From Stercoripulliclostridium_A sp963642145 (GTDB taxonomy: Bacteria > Bacillota > Clostridia > Christensenellales > DTU072), in NCBI GenBank assembly GCA_963642145.1, contig CAVIFU010000005.1, positions 1 to 59,801 on the forward strand: a DNA stretch of 59,801 bases, given 5' to 3'. The notes under the pieces were generated by a model. That model was given only the letters and a program-made list of their open reading frames with translations. It had not been told where the DNA came from and searched no databases. Both the position numbers and the translations under genes were made by a program. Position 1 is the stretch's first letter. Each line of letters opens with the position of its first letter. Positions 15,098-21,914 of the stretch are shown one piece after another.

Positions 15098-17119
15098 TCA
15101 GTTGTCTAAGTATGTGTACTTGGTTTTGGATCCTATCGGGTTGAAGGCATGACCCTGACCCTCGAAGAACCTACCGAAGAACTCTATGTGCTGTAACCTT
15201 GCGTCGTGCACGTACGCGCCGAGAAGGTTGATTGCAAGATTGAATACGTGCCCTACGATAAGTACCGGCACCGCGACTATCCAACCTGCGGGGTTACCCT
15301 TGAAGAAGATGTTGACGATAATCTCCGCAAGCATATTGATGACGTATCCTATGACGCCGGTGGTAAGTCCCAAACCGAACAGCCTCGAATACGAAAGCGT
15401 ATCGGACACGACGTTGATGGCTCCGTAGACGTTCTTGAACGCGCCGCCGAGCATCTTGATCGGGTTCTTGCTACCGAGCGCGCCGCCTACCACAAGTATG
15501 GCGAACCCGGCTATCGCTATATACGCGCCGACTTTGAAAGCCGTTTCAAAAGAAGCGGGTATGGGATCCGGTTTTATCACTCCGAGGGATACCAAAAGCT
15601 TGGGTGAAAGCACAAATATGCCTATGATGGTTATCACCCACCCGAAGTTCTCCATGGCGCCTTTGGCTATGCGCATCGGATCGCGTGACTGGCATTCGTC
15701 TATGCCTTTGAGCACAAAGCTCGTGCCTATTTGGAGCAAGCCCATACCGAGTGCCAGCGCAAACATTTTGAGCGGCTCGTTAAGAGGGCTAAACCAAGTG
15801 ATTTTGTCTAAGAAACTGCCTTCCGGCAAAGTAATTGCAAACCAACCGCCGAACAGCGCGCCCCATACAACCGTGGACAGTCCGCAAAAAGCGAACATCG
15901 CTATCATCCTGCCGGAGTTTTTGACGGGTTTGACGATTTTGAGGAACAAGAAGCACGCTATCGCCATGATAACGCCGTACCCGGCGTCCGAAATCATGAT
16001 GCCGAAGAACAAAAAGTAGTATATGGCGACAAATATGTTCGGGTCGCGCTCCCGATACCCGGGAGTACCGAACATCTCGGTAATGCCGGAAAATGCGTTC
16101 GTAAATTTATCTTCTTTGAGTAGCGTCGGCGGATTTTCGTTATCCAACGGATCGCGGAAAAATACGGCGGTAAGTCCGCATTTTTCTTCGATTTCCGCTT
16201 TGACGGCTTCCTCTTTGTCCTTAGGAATCCAGCAATCCATGACGAATGCCTTTTGGGTGCGCGGACAATTTTCCATGGCTACGCACTTAGCTATCTCCAT
16301 AGTGTAGTAATCGTACAGCACCTTGATTTTACTTAGAGAATCGGCGTAAGCCATGCCTTTGCCGACTAGCGTTTTGCTCTCCTCTTCCAAGGCTGAGCGC
16401 GCGTCTTTGAGCTCTTCGAGCTTATCTTTGCACGTGACGTCGTACTCGAAGGGAGCTCTGACGAAATCGCATACCGCAAGCGCGGATTGGACGTCCGAAG
16501 CGTCCGATTTGTGCGCGACTATTACCACGGGATTTGCCTTGAATCCCTCGTAAATCTTGTATTCCGCCTTGCCTTCGAGCAACTCTTTGAGCGGTTCGAC
16601 TTTGTCCGAGGACACGGCGCCGATATAGGTGACGGTGTTTTTTGTTTCGCGTGCGTAAGAAAAAGGTATTTCGAGATCCTTATACGTTTCGAGTTGCTCG
16701 GCAAGCGACAGGTTACGCGTGCGCTCCGCTTTGATGTCCGTCAACCGCGAATTGATGTCCGCTATCTCCGAAATCGTGGCGAAAATCTCCGCTTCATCCG
16801 CCACGCACTCGTAATACTCGTCAAGCGGAACCAAACGATTTTCTTTCTTAAAATTAAGTTTCAGCTTCTTTTCTTTGTCAAAACCGTACTTTTCGTATAA
16901 CTTTTGGGTTTCACGGAAAAACGTCACGGCAAAGCCGAGCTTGCCGAGTTTACCCTCGAGCTCCTCTTTGAGCGCGCGTTCTTCTACATAAGAAGTGTTT
17001 TCCGTAAGGTCGGTGCGCGCAATCTCCACGACGCCGGACTTGACGAAAATTTTAAGTAGTTTACCGCGATCGCCCGAATGAGCCACAAGGCTCATCTTTC
17101 GCATGCTAACGACTGCCAT
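15098..17119 (-). CDS. ntpI: V-type ATPase subunit I (a-subunit)
   Basis: A 673-aa stator protein. The N-terminal half (about 1-340) is cytosolic with long coiled-coil arms; the C-terminal half has about eight membrane segments, including the conserved GYGVIMAIACFLFLKI, WGALFGGWF and SYSRLFGLGL blocks. The Arg of the last motif lies in the ion half-channel. It overlaps the ntpF-like gene by 14 nt. Confidence 0.95.
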   Translation of the reverse strand: MAVVSMRKMSLVAHSGDRGKLLKIFVKSGVVEIARTDLTENTSYVEERALKEELEGKLGKLGFAVTFFRETQKLYEKYGFDKEKKLKLNFKKENRLVPLDEYYECVADEAEIFATISEIADINSRLTDIKAERTRNLSLAEQLETYKDLEIPFSYARETKNTVTYIGAVSSDKVEPLKELLEGKAEYKIYEGFKANPVVIVAHKSDASDVQSALAVCDFVRAPFEYDVTCKDKLEELKDARSALEEESKTLVGKGMAYADSLSKIKVLYDYYTMEIAKCVAMENCPRTQKAFVMDCWIPKDKEEAVKAEIEEKCGLTAVFFRDPLDNENPPTLLKEDKFTNAFSGITEMFGTPGYRERDPNIFVAIYYFLFFGIMISDAGYGVIMAIACFLFLKIVKPVKNSGRMIAMFAFCGLSTVVWGALFGGWFAITLPEGSFLDKITWFSPLNEPLKMFALALGMGLLQIGTSFVLKGIDECQSRDPMRIAKGAMENFGWVITIIGIFVLSPKLLVSLGVIKPDPIPASFETAFKVGAYIAIAGFAILVVGGALGSKNPIKMLGGAFKNVYGAINVVSDTLSYSRLFGLGLTTGVIGYVINMLAEIIVNIFFKGNPAGWIVAVPVLIVGHVFNLAINLLGAYVHDARLQHIEFFGRFFEGQGHAFNPIGSKTKYTYLDN

Positions 17120-17432
17120 AACGCTTGATAAAAGCCTCCGCTATAAGTTCTTCCGCCTTGCGAGTGTCGGTTTGCTCGCGGAGTTTGTTCGCCGCGCTCT
17201 CCCCGAGGGATATTATGCGCTCGTACTCGCGCTCACCCGTCGCCTCTGCCTCGGCGATAATGTTCTTTTTCTCTTCCTTGAAAGCGACTCGCGCTTGCTC
17301 TTTGAGGCGCAAAGCTTCGTTAGACGCCTCCAAATTCATCCTGCGCGCTTCCTGCAAAGCCTCCGCGGACAATCTCTCCGCCTCTGCTTCCGCTTCCGTA
17401 ATCTCTTGAATCAATGTTTTAACGTCGTCCAT
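17106..17432 (-). CDS. ntpF: V-type ATPase peripheral-stalk subunit (NtpF/AhaH/G-like)
   Basis: A 108-aa almost wholly helical protein rich in Ala, Glu and Arg (for example EITEAEAEAERLSAEALQEA), the partner of subunit E in the stator. Position at the head of the ATPase genes matches Enterococcus ntpF. It overlaps rpiB by 14 nt on one side and ntpI by 14 nt on the other. Confidence 0.87.
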   Translation of the reverse strand: MDDVKTLIQEITEAEAEAERLSAEALQEARRMNLEASNEALRLKEQARVAFKEEKKNIIAEAEATGEREYERIISLGESAANKLREQTDTRKAEELIAEAFIKRYGSR

Positions 17433-17871
17433 CGTCGCTCTCCATTGCCGTAATCATGTCTATGCGCTTTTGGTGTCTGCCGCCCGCAAAAGGCGTGGTA
17501 AGATATATCTTGACGTACCTTTTGGCTTCCTCCGGCGTGCTGACTCTGCCACCGAGCGCAATTATATTGGCGTTATTGTGTTCCGCGCACATTTTCGCGC
17601 AAAAATCATTGGAAATGACGGCGCATCTGATGCCGTGTACCTTGTTGGCGGCTATGGATATTCCGATGCCCGTACCGCACATCAAAATGCCTTTGTCCAC
17701 CCGTCCGCCAACAACCGCTTCCGCTACTTTTGCCGCATAGACGGGATAGTCCACGCTGTCCGTGGAATCGGTTCCGTAATCTACATACTGTATGCCGAGT
17801 TCTTGCAAAGCTTCTATTACGGCGGGTTTAAGGACTATTCCCCCGTGATCACATCCGATACCGACAACCAT
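17419..17871 (-). CDS. rpiB: Ribose-5-phosphate isomerase B
   Basis: A 150-aa enzyme that interconverts ribose 5-phosphate and ribulose 5-phosphate (or, in the LacAB/RpiB family, related aldose phosphates). GCDHGGIVLK (7-16) with Asp8-His9, GILMCGTGIGISIAANK with the catalytic Cys, and the SNDFCAKMCAEHNNANII block are intact. It is the first gene of the V-ATPase operon, with AAGGAG before the ATG, and overlaps the next gene by 14 nt. Confidence 0.94.
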   Translation of the reverse strand: MVVGIGCDHGGIVLKPAVIEALQELGIQYVDYGTDSTDSVDYPVYAAKVAEAVVGGRVDKGILMCGTGIGISIAANKVHGIRCAVISNDFCAKMCAEHNNANIIALGGRVSTPEEAKRYVKIYLTTPFAGGRHQKRIDMITAMESDDGRR

Positions 17872-17918
17872 ATAAGCTCCTTACACGCGCGTAAGCGCGC
17901 CCGATTAGTGTAATTAGT

Positions 17919-17947
17919 AGTATACCACCAAATTCTTATTTTAGCAA
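17919..17947 (-). promoter_or_regulatory. Promoter of the rpiB-ntp-manA-ROK operon
   Basis: Minus strand: TTGCTA (17942-17947), 17 bp, TATACT (17919-17924). The leader is about 40 nt with a GC palindrome (GCGCGCTTACGCGCG). No other convincing promoter was seen between here and 5457. Confidence 0.75.
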
Positions 17948-17952
17948 TAGCA

Positions 17953-17973
17953 AAACCGGACAAAATCCGGTTT
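17953..17973 (-). terminator. Probable terminator of the lipoprotein-tsaC operon
   Basis: AAACCGGA pairs with TCCGGTTT around a 5-nt loop, about 33 nt after the tsaC stop at 18006. The U-tract on the minus strand is short (TTTTGC), so efficiency is uncertain. Confidence 0.5.
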
Positions 17974-18005
17974 GCATACAAAAATTTTTAATTTTTAATC
18001 TAACT

Positions 18006-19016
18006 TTAATCCGCCGTATCGTCGAGAACGACTCCGCCGGTACTCTTGTTGAGGCGGTTATGCAAGGCGTAAAACGCCTCTTCTTCACCGAAATATTCCA
18101 GCACGATGACGTCGTAAATCTTCTCCGCGTCCCTCATCGCCGAAAACGCGTGGCGCATACACTCTTCGGGCGTTTCCCCTATCGAAATTTTGTCCACGTC
18201 GTCGCTTATGCGCGCAAGAAACGACGGGCGCGCGATAACCACGCCTCTCCCTACGCTCTTTGCGCACGCCTCAGCCGTTTCCGGGCTCCGCGCCGACACG
18301 CATTTGACAATGGGCGCGTAGTGCTTGTACTTCATCCCGGGCGCTTCCGCTATAACGACTTTGCCTTGGTGATTGACGACTTTGCCGAGTATGGGCGCAA
18401 GCATCTCTACCGTTATCGCTCCCGGGCGCAATACCGTGGGCACGGGCTTGGTGAGATCCAAAACCGTACTCTCTATGCCTACGTCCGTGGCGCCGCCGTC
18501 CAAAATTATCGGTATCTTGCCTGCCATGTCCTCATACACGTGTTGGGCGGTAGTCGGGCTTATCCTGCCGCTGGAGTTAGCGGAAGGCGCGGCTATCGGG
18601 CATCCCGAACGGCGTATCAGTTCGAGCGCAATTCTGTTGTTTGGTATCCTGATACCTACAGTTTGGAGTCCTGCCGTTGTAGTTAGCGGTAATTCGTCAA
18701 CCTTGGGAAGGATGATTGTAAGCGGTCCCGGCGAAAAGCATTCCCACAGCTTGTAGGCAACCTCCGGTATGCTGCGCGCGACTTTGCGCGCCTCCTGCGG
18801 ACAGGAAACGTGCACTATGAGCGGATTGTCTTGGGGTCTGCCTTTGGCAATGAAAATGTTTGTGACTGCCTCGGCATTAAACGCATCGGCGCCGAGTCCG
18901 TACACCGTTTCCGTAGGAAATGCTACGAGTCCGCCTTCTCCGATTATTTTGGCGCCTCTATCGATAAGCTCCTCGGAGTTACCTACTTCGGTTGAAAAAC
19001 CGCTAACGCAATTCAT
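18006..19016 (-). CDS. sua5: L-threonylcarbamoyladenylate synthase, Sua5 type
   Basis: A 336-aa enzyme that makes threonylcarbamoyl-AMP from Thr, bicarbonate and ATP for the t6A37 modification of ANN-decoding tRNAs. The N-terminal YrdC domain (about 15-205) shows FPTETVYGLGADA, KGRPQDNPLIVH and the SANSSGRISPT block; the C-terminal Sua5 domain (about 225-330) follows the APGMKYKHYAP linker that closes over the active site. AGAGGAG precedes the ATG. The start overlaps the stop of the lipoprotein gene upstream by 14 nt. Confidence 0.95.
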   Translation of the reverse strand: MNCVSGFSTEVGNSEELIDRGAKIIGEGGLVAFPTETVYGLGADAFNAEAVTNIFIAKGRPQDNPLIVHVSCPQEARKVARSIPEVAYKLWECFSPGPLTIILPKVDELPLTTTAGLQTVGIRIPNNRIALELIRRSGCPIAAPSANSSGRISPTTAQHVYEDMAGKIPIILDGGATDVGIESTVLDLTKPVPTVLRPGAITVEMLAPILGKVVNHQGKVVIAEAPGMKYKHYAPIVKCVSARSPETAEACAKSVGRGVVIARPSFLARISDDVDKISIGETPEECMRHAFSAMRDAEKIYDVIVLEYFGEEEAFYALHNRLNKSTGGVVLDDTAD

Positions 19017-20826
19017 ATATTACTCCTCTGCCGTCCTCTACGGTGGCAACGTACGTTCTGAATACCTTGCCATCCGATGTAAGCATATAATCCGTACACG
19101 AAACGCTCTCGCATACCGTGGGTATGAGTTCGGTTCCGCTATTGGCTTTAAGTCCGTATTTGTTGTCGGAATTACGCGTGACGTATACGCCGTTGCACAT
19201 GACGTAGCAATCGGGTATTGACGTTACGCTGCCGTCTTTGCCTATGCGATAGAACGCCTGCTTGGTAATGCGCGATTGATCCGAATTCCACTCTGCTATT
19301 TTGGAAGCCGTGGCGTAATTGCCGAAAAACGGCGAAACGGCGTCATATTCGAAGTTCAGTATGCTTCTGCCGTCCGTACCGGTCGCGCCCATATACACAA
19401 GCATGCGGTCGGTGCCTTTTTTCTCCTCGTACGAGATGATGACGTCGCTATGCAAAAATGCGTTCTCGTATCCTCTATCGCTTGCAAGGGGAACAAGCGT
19501 TACGCGCGTGCCGTCCGTATAAGTATGGTAACCGACGTCGCGCAATGGCAATTGGAAGTTGGGATCTATGTTTTGTAGCCCCTTGCCGTCAACGTACACG
19601 ACGGGAAGAGTCAGGTTGTTTGCAAGAGTGGCGTTGCCGTTTGAATCATAGATTTGGAAGGACGTTCCCCAGCTGCGCACGTTGGTCGCGTTATAGTAGT
19701 AATAGTAGAAGTAGACTATCGAGTAGCCGTCCTTGACAATGGCGCTTGTAGGCACTGCCGGGAGCATGTACGGCTGTACCCAGTTGGCGGTATCCGTCTC
19801 GCTCTCCGCATTGATGGCGTTTACAAGGGTACGTACGTCGGAATCCGTGTATTTGTTGGCAACGAGCGACACGCGTTCGGCGTCGAACGTCTTGCCGGAT
19901 TGCATCGATATGCGAACGCTCTTGATGAGCGTGTAGTATGTGGTCGTATCCTGCATGAGAGGTATCTCGTAGCCGTCGTACTCGGTATCGGAAGAATATG
20001 TCGTGCTGACCAAAAACCATTCGTTGCCCATGTAATAAGTTTGGGTGCTCATGTAGTTTTCGGAGAAGCTTTCGTCCGTTAGGAGTTTGACGGTATGACT
20101 CTTTGCAAGATATCCGTCCGCGCCTATATCGGTAAGTTTATAGAAGCTCGCGCCCGATCTGCTTGTGGCGGCAAGCCATCCGTCGTTTAGCGTAAACGAG
20201 GTAAAGTTATCTATATCGCTGACGCGCGCGACTTCCAAAAGCGTGCCGGTCGTGGCGTAATCGTATATCGTGGCGTAGGTGTATCCTGCCGTCGTCAATG
20301 AAGAAATGTCTTTGTCCCCGAGTACGACTAAGTACCGCTCGTCCAAAAATGCCATTTGCTCTATGAGCGGCGCGTACCCTGCCGAAATGAACTCGTACTC
20401 GCCCTTGTTCGCTCCTCGGAACGCCACGACGCCGAGGTAAGTTACCTCTTCGCCGCTGTTTTGCATTATGCCCAAAACTATGGCGTAGTCGCCCTTAATC
20501 TCCAAAACGCGGTAGTAGCTCGGTTTGACGTAGTTTTCGGTAGCGGAACAGAAACCGTACCGCGTAAATGTCGCGCCCTCTTCGTCCGTATAACTGAATT
20601 TGGTGACGAAAACATCGTTCTCGCCGTCATAATTGGCTACGGTTACGCCTTTGTCAAGTTTGAGAGTGGCTTGCGCCGCGGTATACTCACCGGTAGAAGA
20701 AAAGTCGCGGAAAACATCGGATACCGAAAATTTAACCTCGTTATCGGTGTTGTTTTTGTCCTTGCAACCGACAAATACGGCAAGCGTGAATATAAATATT
20801 AAGATTACCGCTGTAATTTTCTTCAT
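19003..20826 (-). CDS. Lipoprotein of unknown function
   Basis: A 607-aa exported protein, not recognised. Residues 1-21 are a lipoprotein signal (VFVGC, Cys21), followed by a short charged linker. The rest is rich in Thr, Tyr, Asp and beta-type strands with recurring short motifs such as GYTYATIYDYATTGTLLEVARVSD and YVMCNGVYVTRNSDNKYGLK that read like successive blades of a propeller; this is a visual impression only. Two Tyr-rich runs (TTYYTLI, YFYYYYYN) stand out. It is the first gene of a two-gene transcript with sua5 and is predicted to be leaderless. Confidence 0.75.
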   Translation of the reverse strand: MKKITAVILIFIFTLAVFVGCKDKNNTDNEVKFSVSDVFRDFSSTGEYTAAQATLKLDKGVTVANYDGENDVFVTKFSYTDEEGATFTRYGFCSATENYVKPSYYRVLEIKGDYAIVLGIMQNSGEEVTYLGVVAFRGANKGEYEFISAGYAPLIEQMAFLDERYLVVLGDKDISSLTTAGYTYATIYDYATTGTLLEVARVSDIDNFTSFTLNDGWLAATSRSGASFYKLTDIGADGYLAKSHTVKLLTDESFSENYMSTQTYYMGNEWFLVSTTYSSDTEYDGYEIPLMQDTTTYYTLIKSVRISMQSGKTFDAERVSLVANKYTDSDVRTLVNAINAESETDTANWVQPYMLPAVPTSAIVKDGYSIVYFYYYYYNATNVRSWGTSFQIYDSNGNATLANNLTLPVVYVDGKGLQNIDPNFQLPLRDVGYHTYTDGTRVTLVPLASDRGYENAFLHSDVIISYEEKKGTDRMLVYMGATGTDGRSILNFEYDAVSPFFGNYATASKIAEWNSDQSRITKQAFYRIGKDGSVTSIPDCYVMCNGVYVTRNSDNKYGLKANSGTELIPTVCESVSCTDYMLTSDGKVFRTYVATVEDGRGVIYELR

Positions 20827-20832
20827 GTAACC

Positions 20833-20861
20833 ATTATAACACTATCGTGCGTCATAGTCAA
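20833..20861 (-). promoter_or_regulatory. Promoter of the lipoprotein-sua5 operon, predicted leaderless
   Basis: Minus strand: TTGACT (20856-20861), 17 bp, TATAAT (20833-20838), then GGTTAC and the ATG at 20826. The -10 to ATG distance is 6 nt and no ribosome binding site is present. Confidence 0.78.
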
Positions 20862-20944
20862 TTCCAATAAGTTGTGCTTTGTGTGACGTAACGGCAAACT
20901 ATGACGGATACATATATCGGAGCCTTGCGCAATACACTGTATAA

Positions 20945-21406
20945 ATGAAAACTTACGTCCGATTTATAGCGTTTACGGCTTCCGCAAGCATTGTGTTCGT
21001 AACGGCTTACCTTGCGCAAATCGCATTGGATACCGAAAGCGAATGGTGGCTCTCCCACGTGGTCGCATGCCCATACGTACCGCCTAAAATCGTGTTCGAA
21101 TACGCGATTCCCATACTCCGCGCACTCATGATAGCATTGCTGACTCCGACAATAGCCGTTAAGTGCCTAAGGCGCGCGTTACCTCTCGCTGTCGTGATAG
21201 GACTTCTTGACGTAATGTGGTGCTACGCCCTATCGCATCTACACCTCGAATACCTCGCGATAGGCATAAACCTCACGCAAGTAGCCGCATTCATCGCGCT
21301 CGACGCGTTTTACATACGAAACACACGTTTTACGTACATCCTTGCAATACCGCCTACCGCCGCGTATGTGGCGTTTACGGCACTGACTGCAAGCGTGATT
21401 TTGTAA
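20945..21406 (+). CDS. TspO/MBR-like five-helix membrane protein
   Basis: A 153-aa integral membrane protein with about five hydrophobic segments. Length and spacing fit the TspO/MBR (tryptophan-rich sensory protein) family: EWWLSHVVACPYVPPKIVFEY (33-53, quoted here as separate blocks EWWLSHV and PYVPPKIVF) matches the family's WYxxLxxPxxxPPxxxF loop, and the last helix ILAIPPTAAYVAFTALTASV resembles the LLLPYxxWxxFAxxLN ending. Several usual Trp are missing, so it is a divergent member at best. TspO proteins bind porphyrins and cholesterol-like ligands; no such function can be claimed here. Repeat family A begins soon after its stop. Confidence 0.5.
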   Translation: MKTYVRFIAFTASASIVFVTAYLAQIALDTESEWWLSHVVACPYVPPKIVFEYAIPILRALMIALLTPTIAVKCLRRALPLAVVIGLLDVMWCYALSHLHLEYLAIGINLTQVAAFIALDAFYIRNTRFTYILAIPPTAAYVAFTALTASVIL

Positions 21407-21429
21407 TACGCAGAAATATGCGCGCCGGT

Positions 21430-21597
21430 ATTATACATCGCCTGCGGCGACGGTGATATACACGTCCTACGCAACGGTAAAGGATAAATTATAATATATT
21501 GGGGGACAGCTCTTGTTCCCCAAGCCCCCTTCTCATAATTTTCCCCGTTCGTGGCTTCACATCAACCATATCGAAAAATTTAAGCCGTATGGACAAG
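21430..21597 (+). repeat. Dispersed intergenic repeat, family A, copy 2
   Basis: Starts with a CGCC-TGC-GGCG palindrome and GTGATATAC, then AACGGTAAAGGATAAATT, the hairpin TTGGGGGACA-GCTC-TTGTTCCCCAA (about 21499-21523) and ATAATTTTCCCCGTTCGTGG. It is nearly colinear with copy 3 at 30012-30160. Relative to copy 3 one hairpin G-C pair has become G-T, still able to pair. It lies 24 nt after the TspO-like gene. Confidence 0.82.
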
Positions 21598-21625
21598 CAG
21601 TAAAATAAAAATTTATGCTAATTGG

Positions 21626-21665
21626 GCAAAAGTAAATCGACTCCGTAAAGTCTTACAGAGCCGAA
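21626..21665. repeat. Short hairpin repeat, family C, copy 2
   Basis: Near-identical to positions 10-48 (the visible change is G to A in the 5' stem: CGACTC opposite GAGCCG). It lies between family A copy 2 and family B copy 2. Confidence 0.7.
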
Positions 21666-21714
21666 CTGCTTATAGTGAGCTATGTCCCATAAGTATGTTA
21701 AAGGGTAAAGCAAA

Positions 21715-21865
21715 TCGAAGCCGAAGCGCTTAGAGTACGTATAGCGCGGATAACAGGTGACGAGGACGACGGGATTTTACTGAAACGTAAATGACCGAGT
21801 CCGAGGAACACGTAATTCGTGCTATGCGTGCTATAAACGCTTTGTAAATTCAAGAGCGCACTATG
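21715..21865. repeat. Structured repeat, family B, copy 2 (candidate ncRNA or MITE-like element)
   Basis: GAAGCGCTTA (21723-21732) pairs with TAAACGCTTT (21834-21843), and GTACGTATAGCGCG (21735-21748) with CGTGCTATGCGTGC (21818-21831). Compared with copy 1 the outer helix has changed C-G to G-C on both sides, and three further changes keep pairing through G-T or A-T exchanges; one position is now mismatched. TTTAC/GTAAA (21776-21791) is kept. It lies just after the terminator of the large lipoprotein gene, the same side and orientation as copy 1 relative to its leftward neighbour. Confidence 0.8.
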
Positions 21866-21866
21866 G

Positions 21867-21897
21867 TAAAATAATAGGGCTGCGATGCAGCCCTATT
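21867..21897 (-). terminator. Terminator of the large lipoprotein gene
   Basis: AATAGGGCTGC pairs perfectly with GCAGCCCTATT around ATC, followed on the minus strand by ATTTTA. It lies 18 nt after the stop at 21915. Confidence 0.85.
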
Positions 21898-21914
21898 TAT
21901 TTTGTACTACCTAA

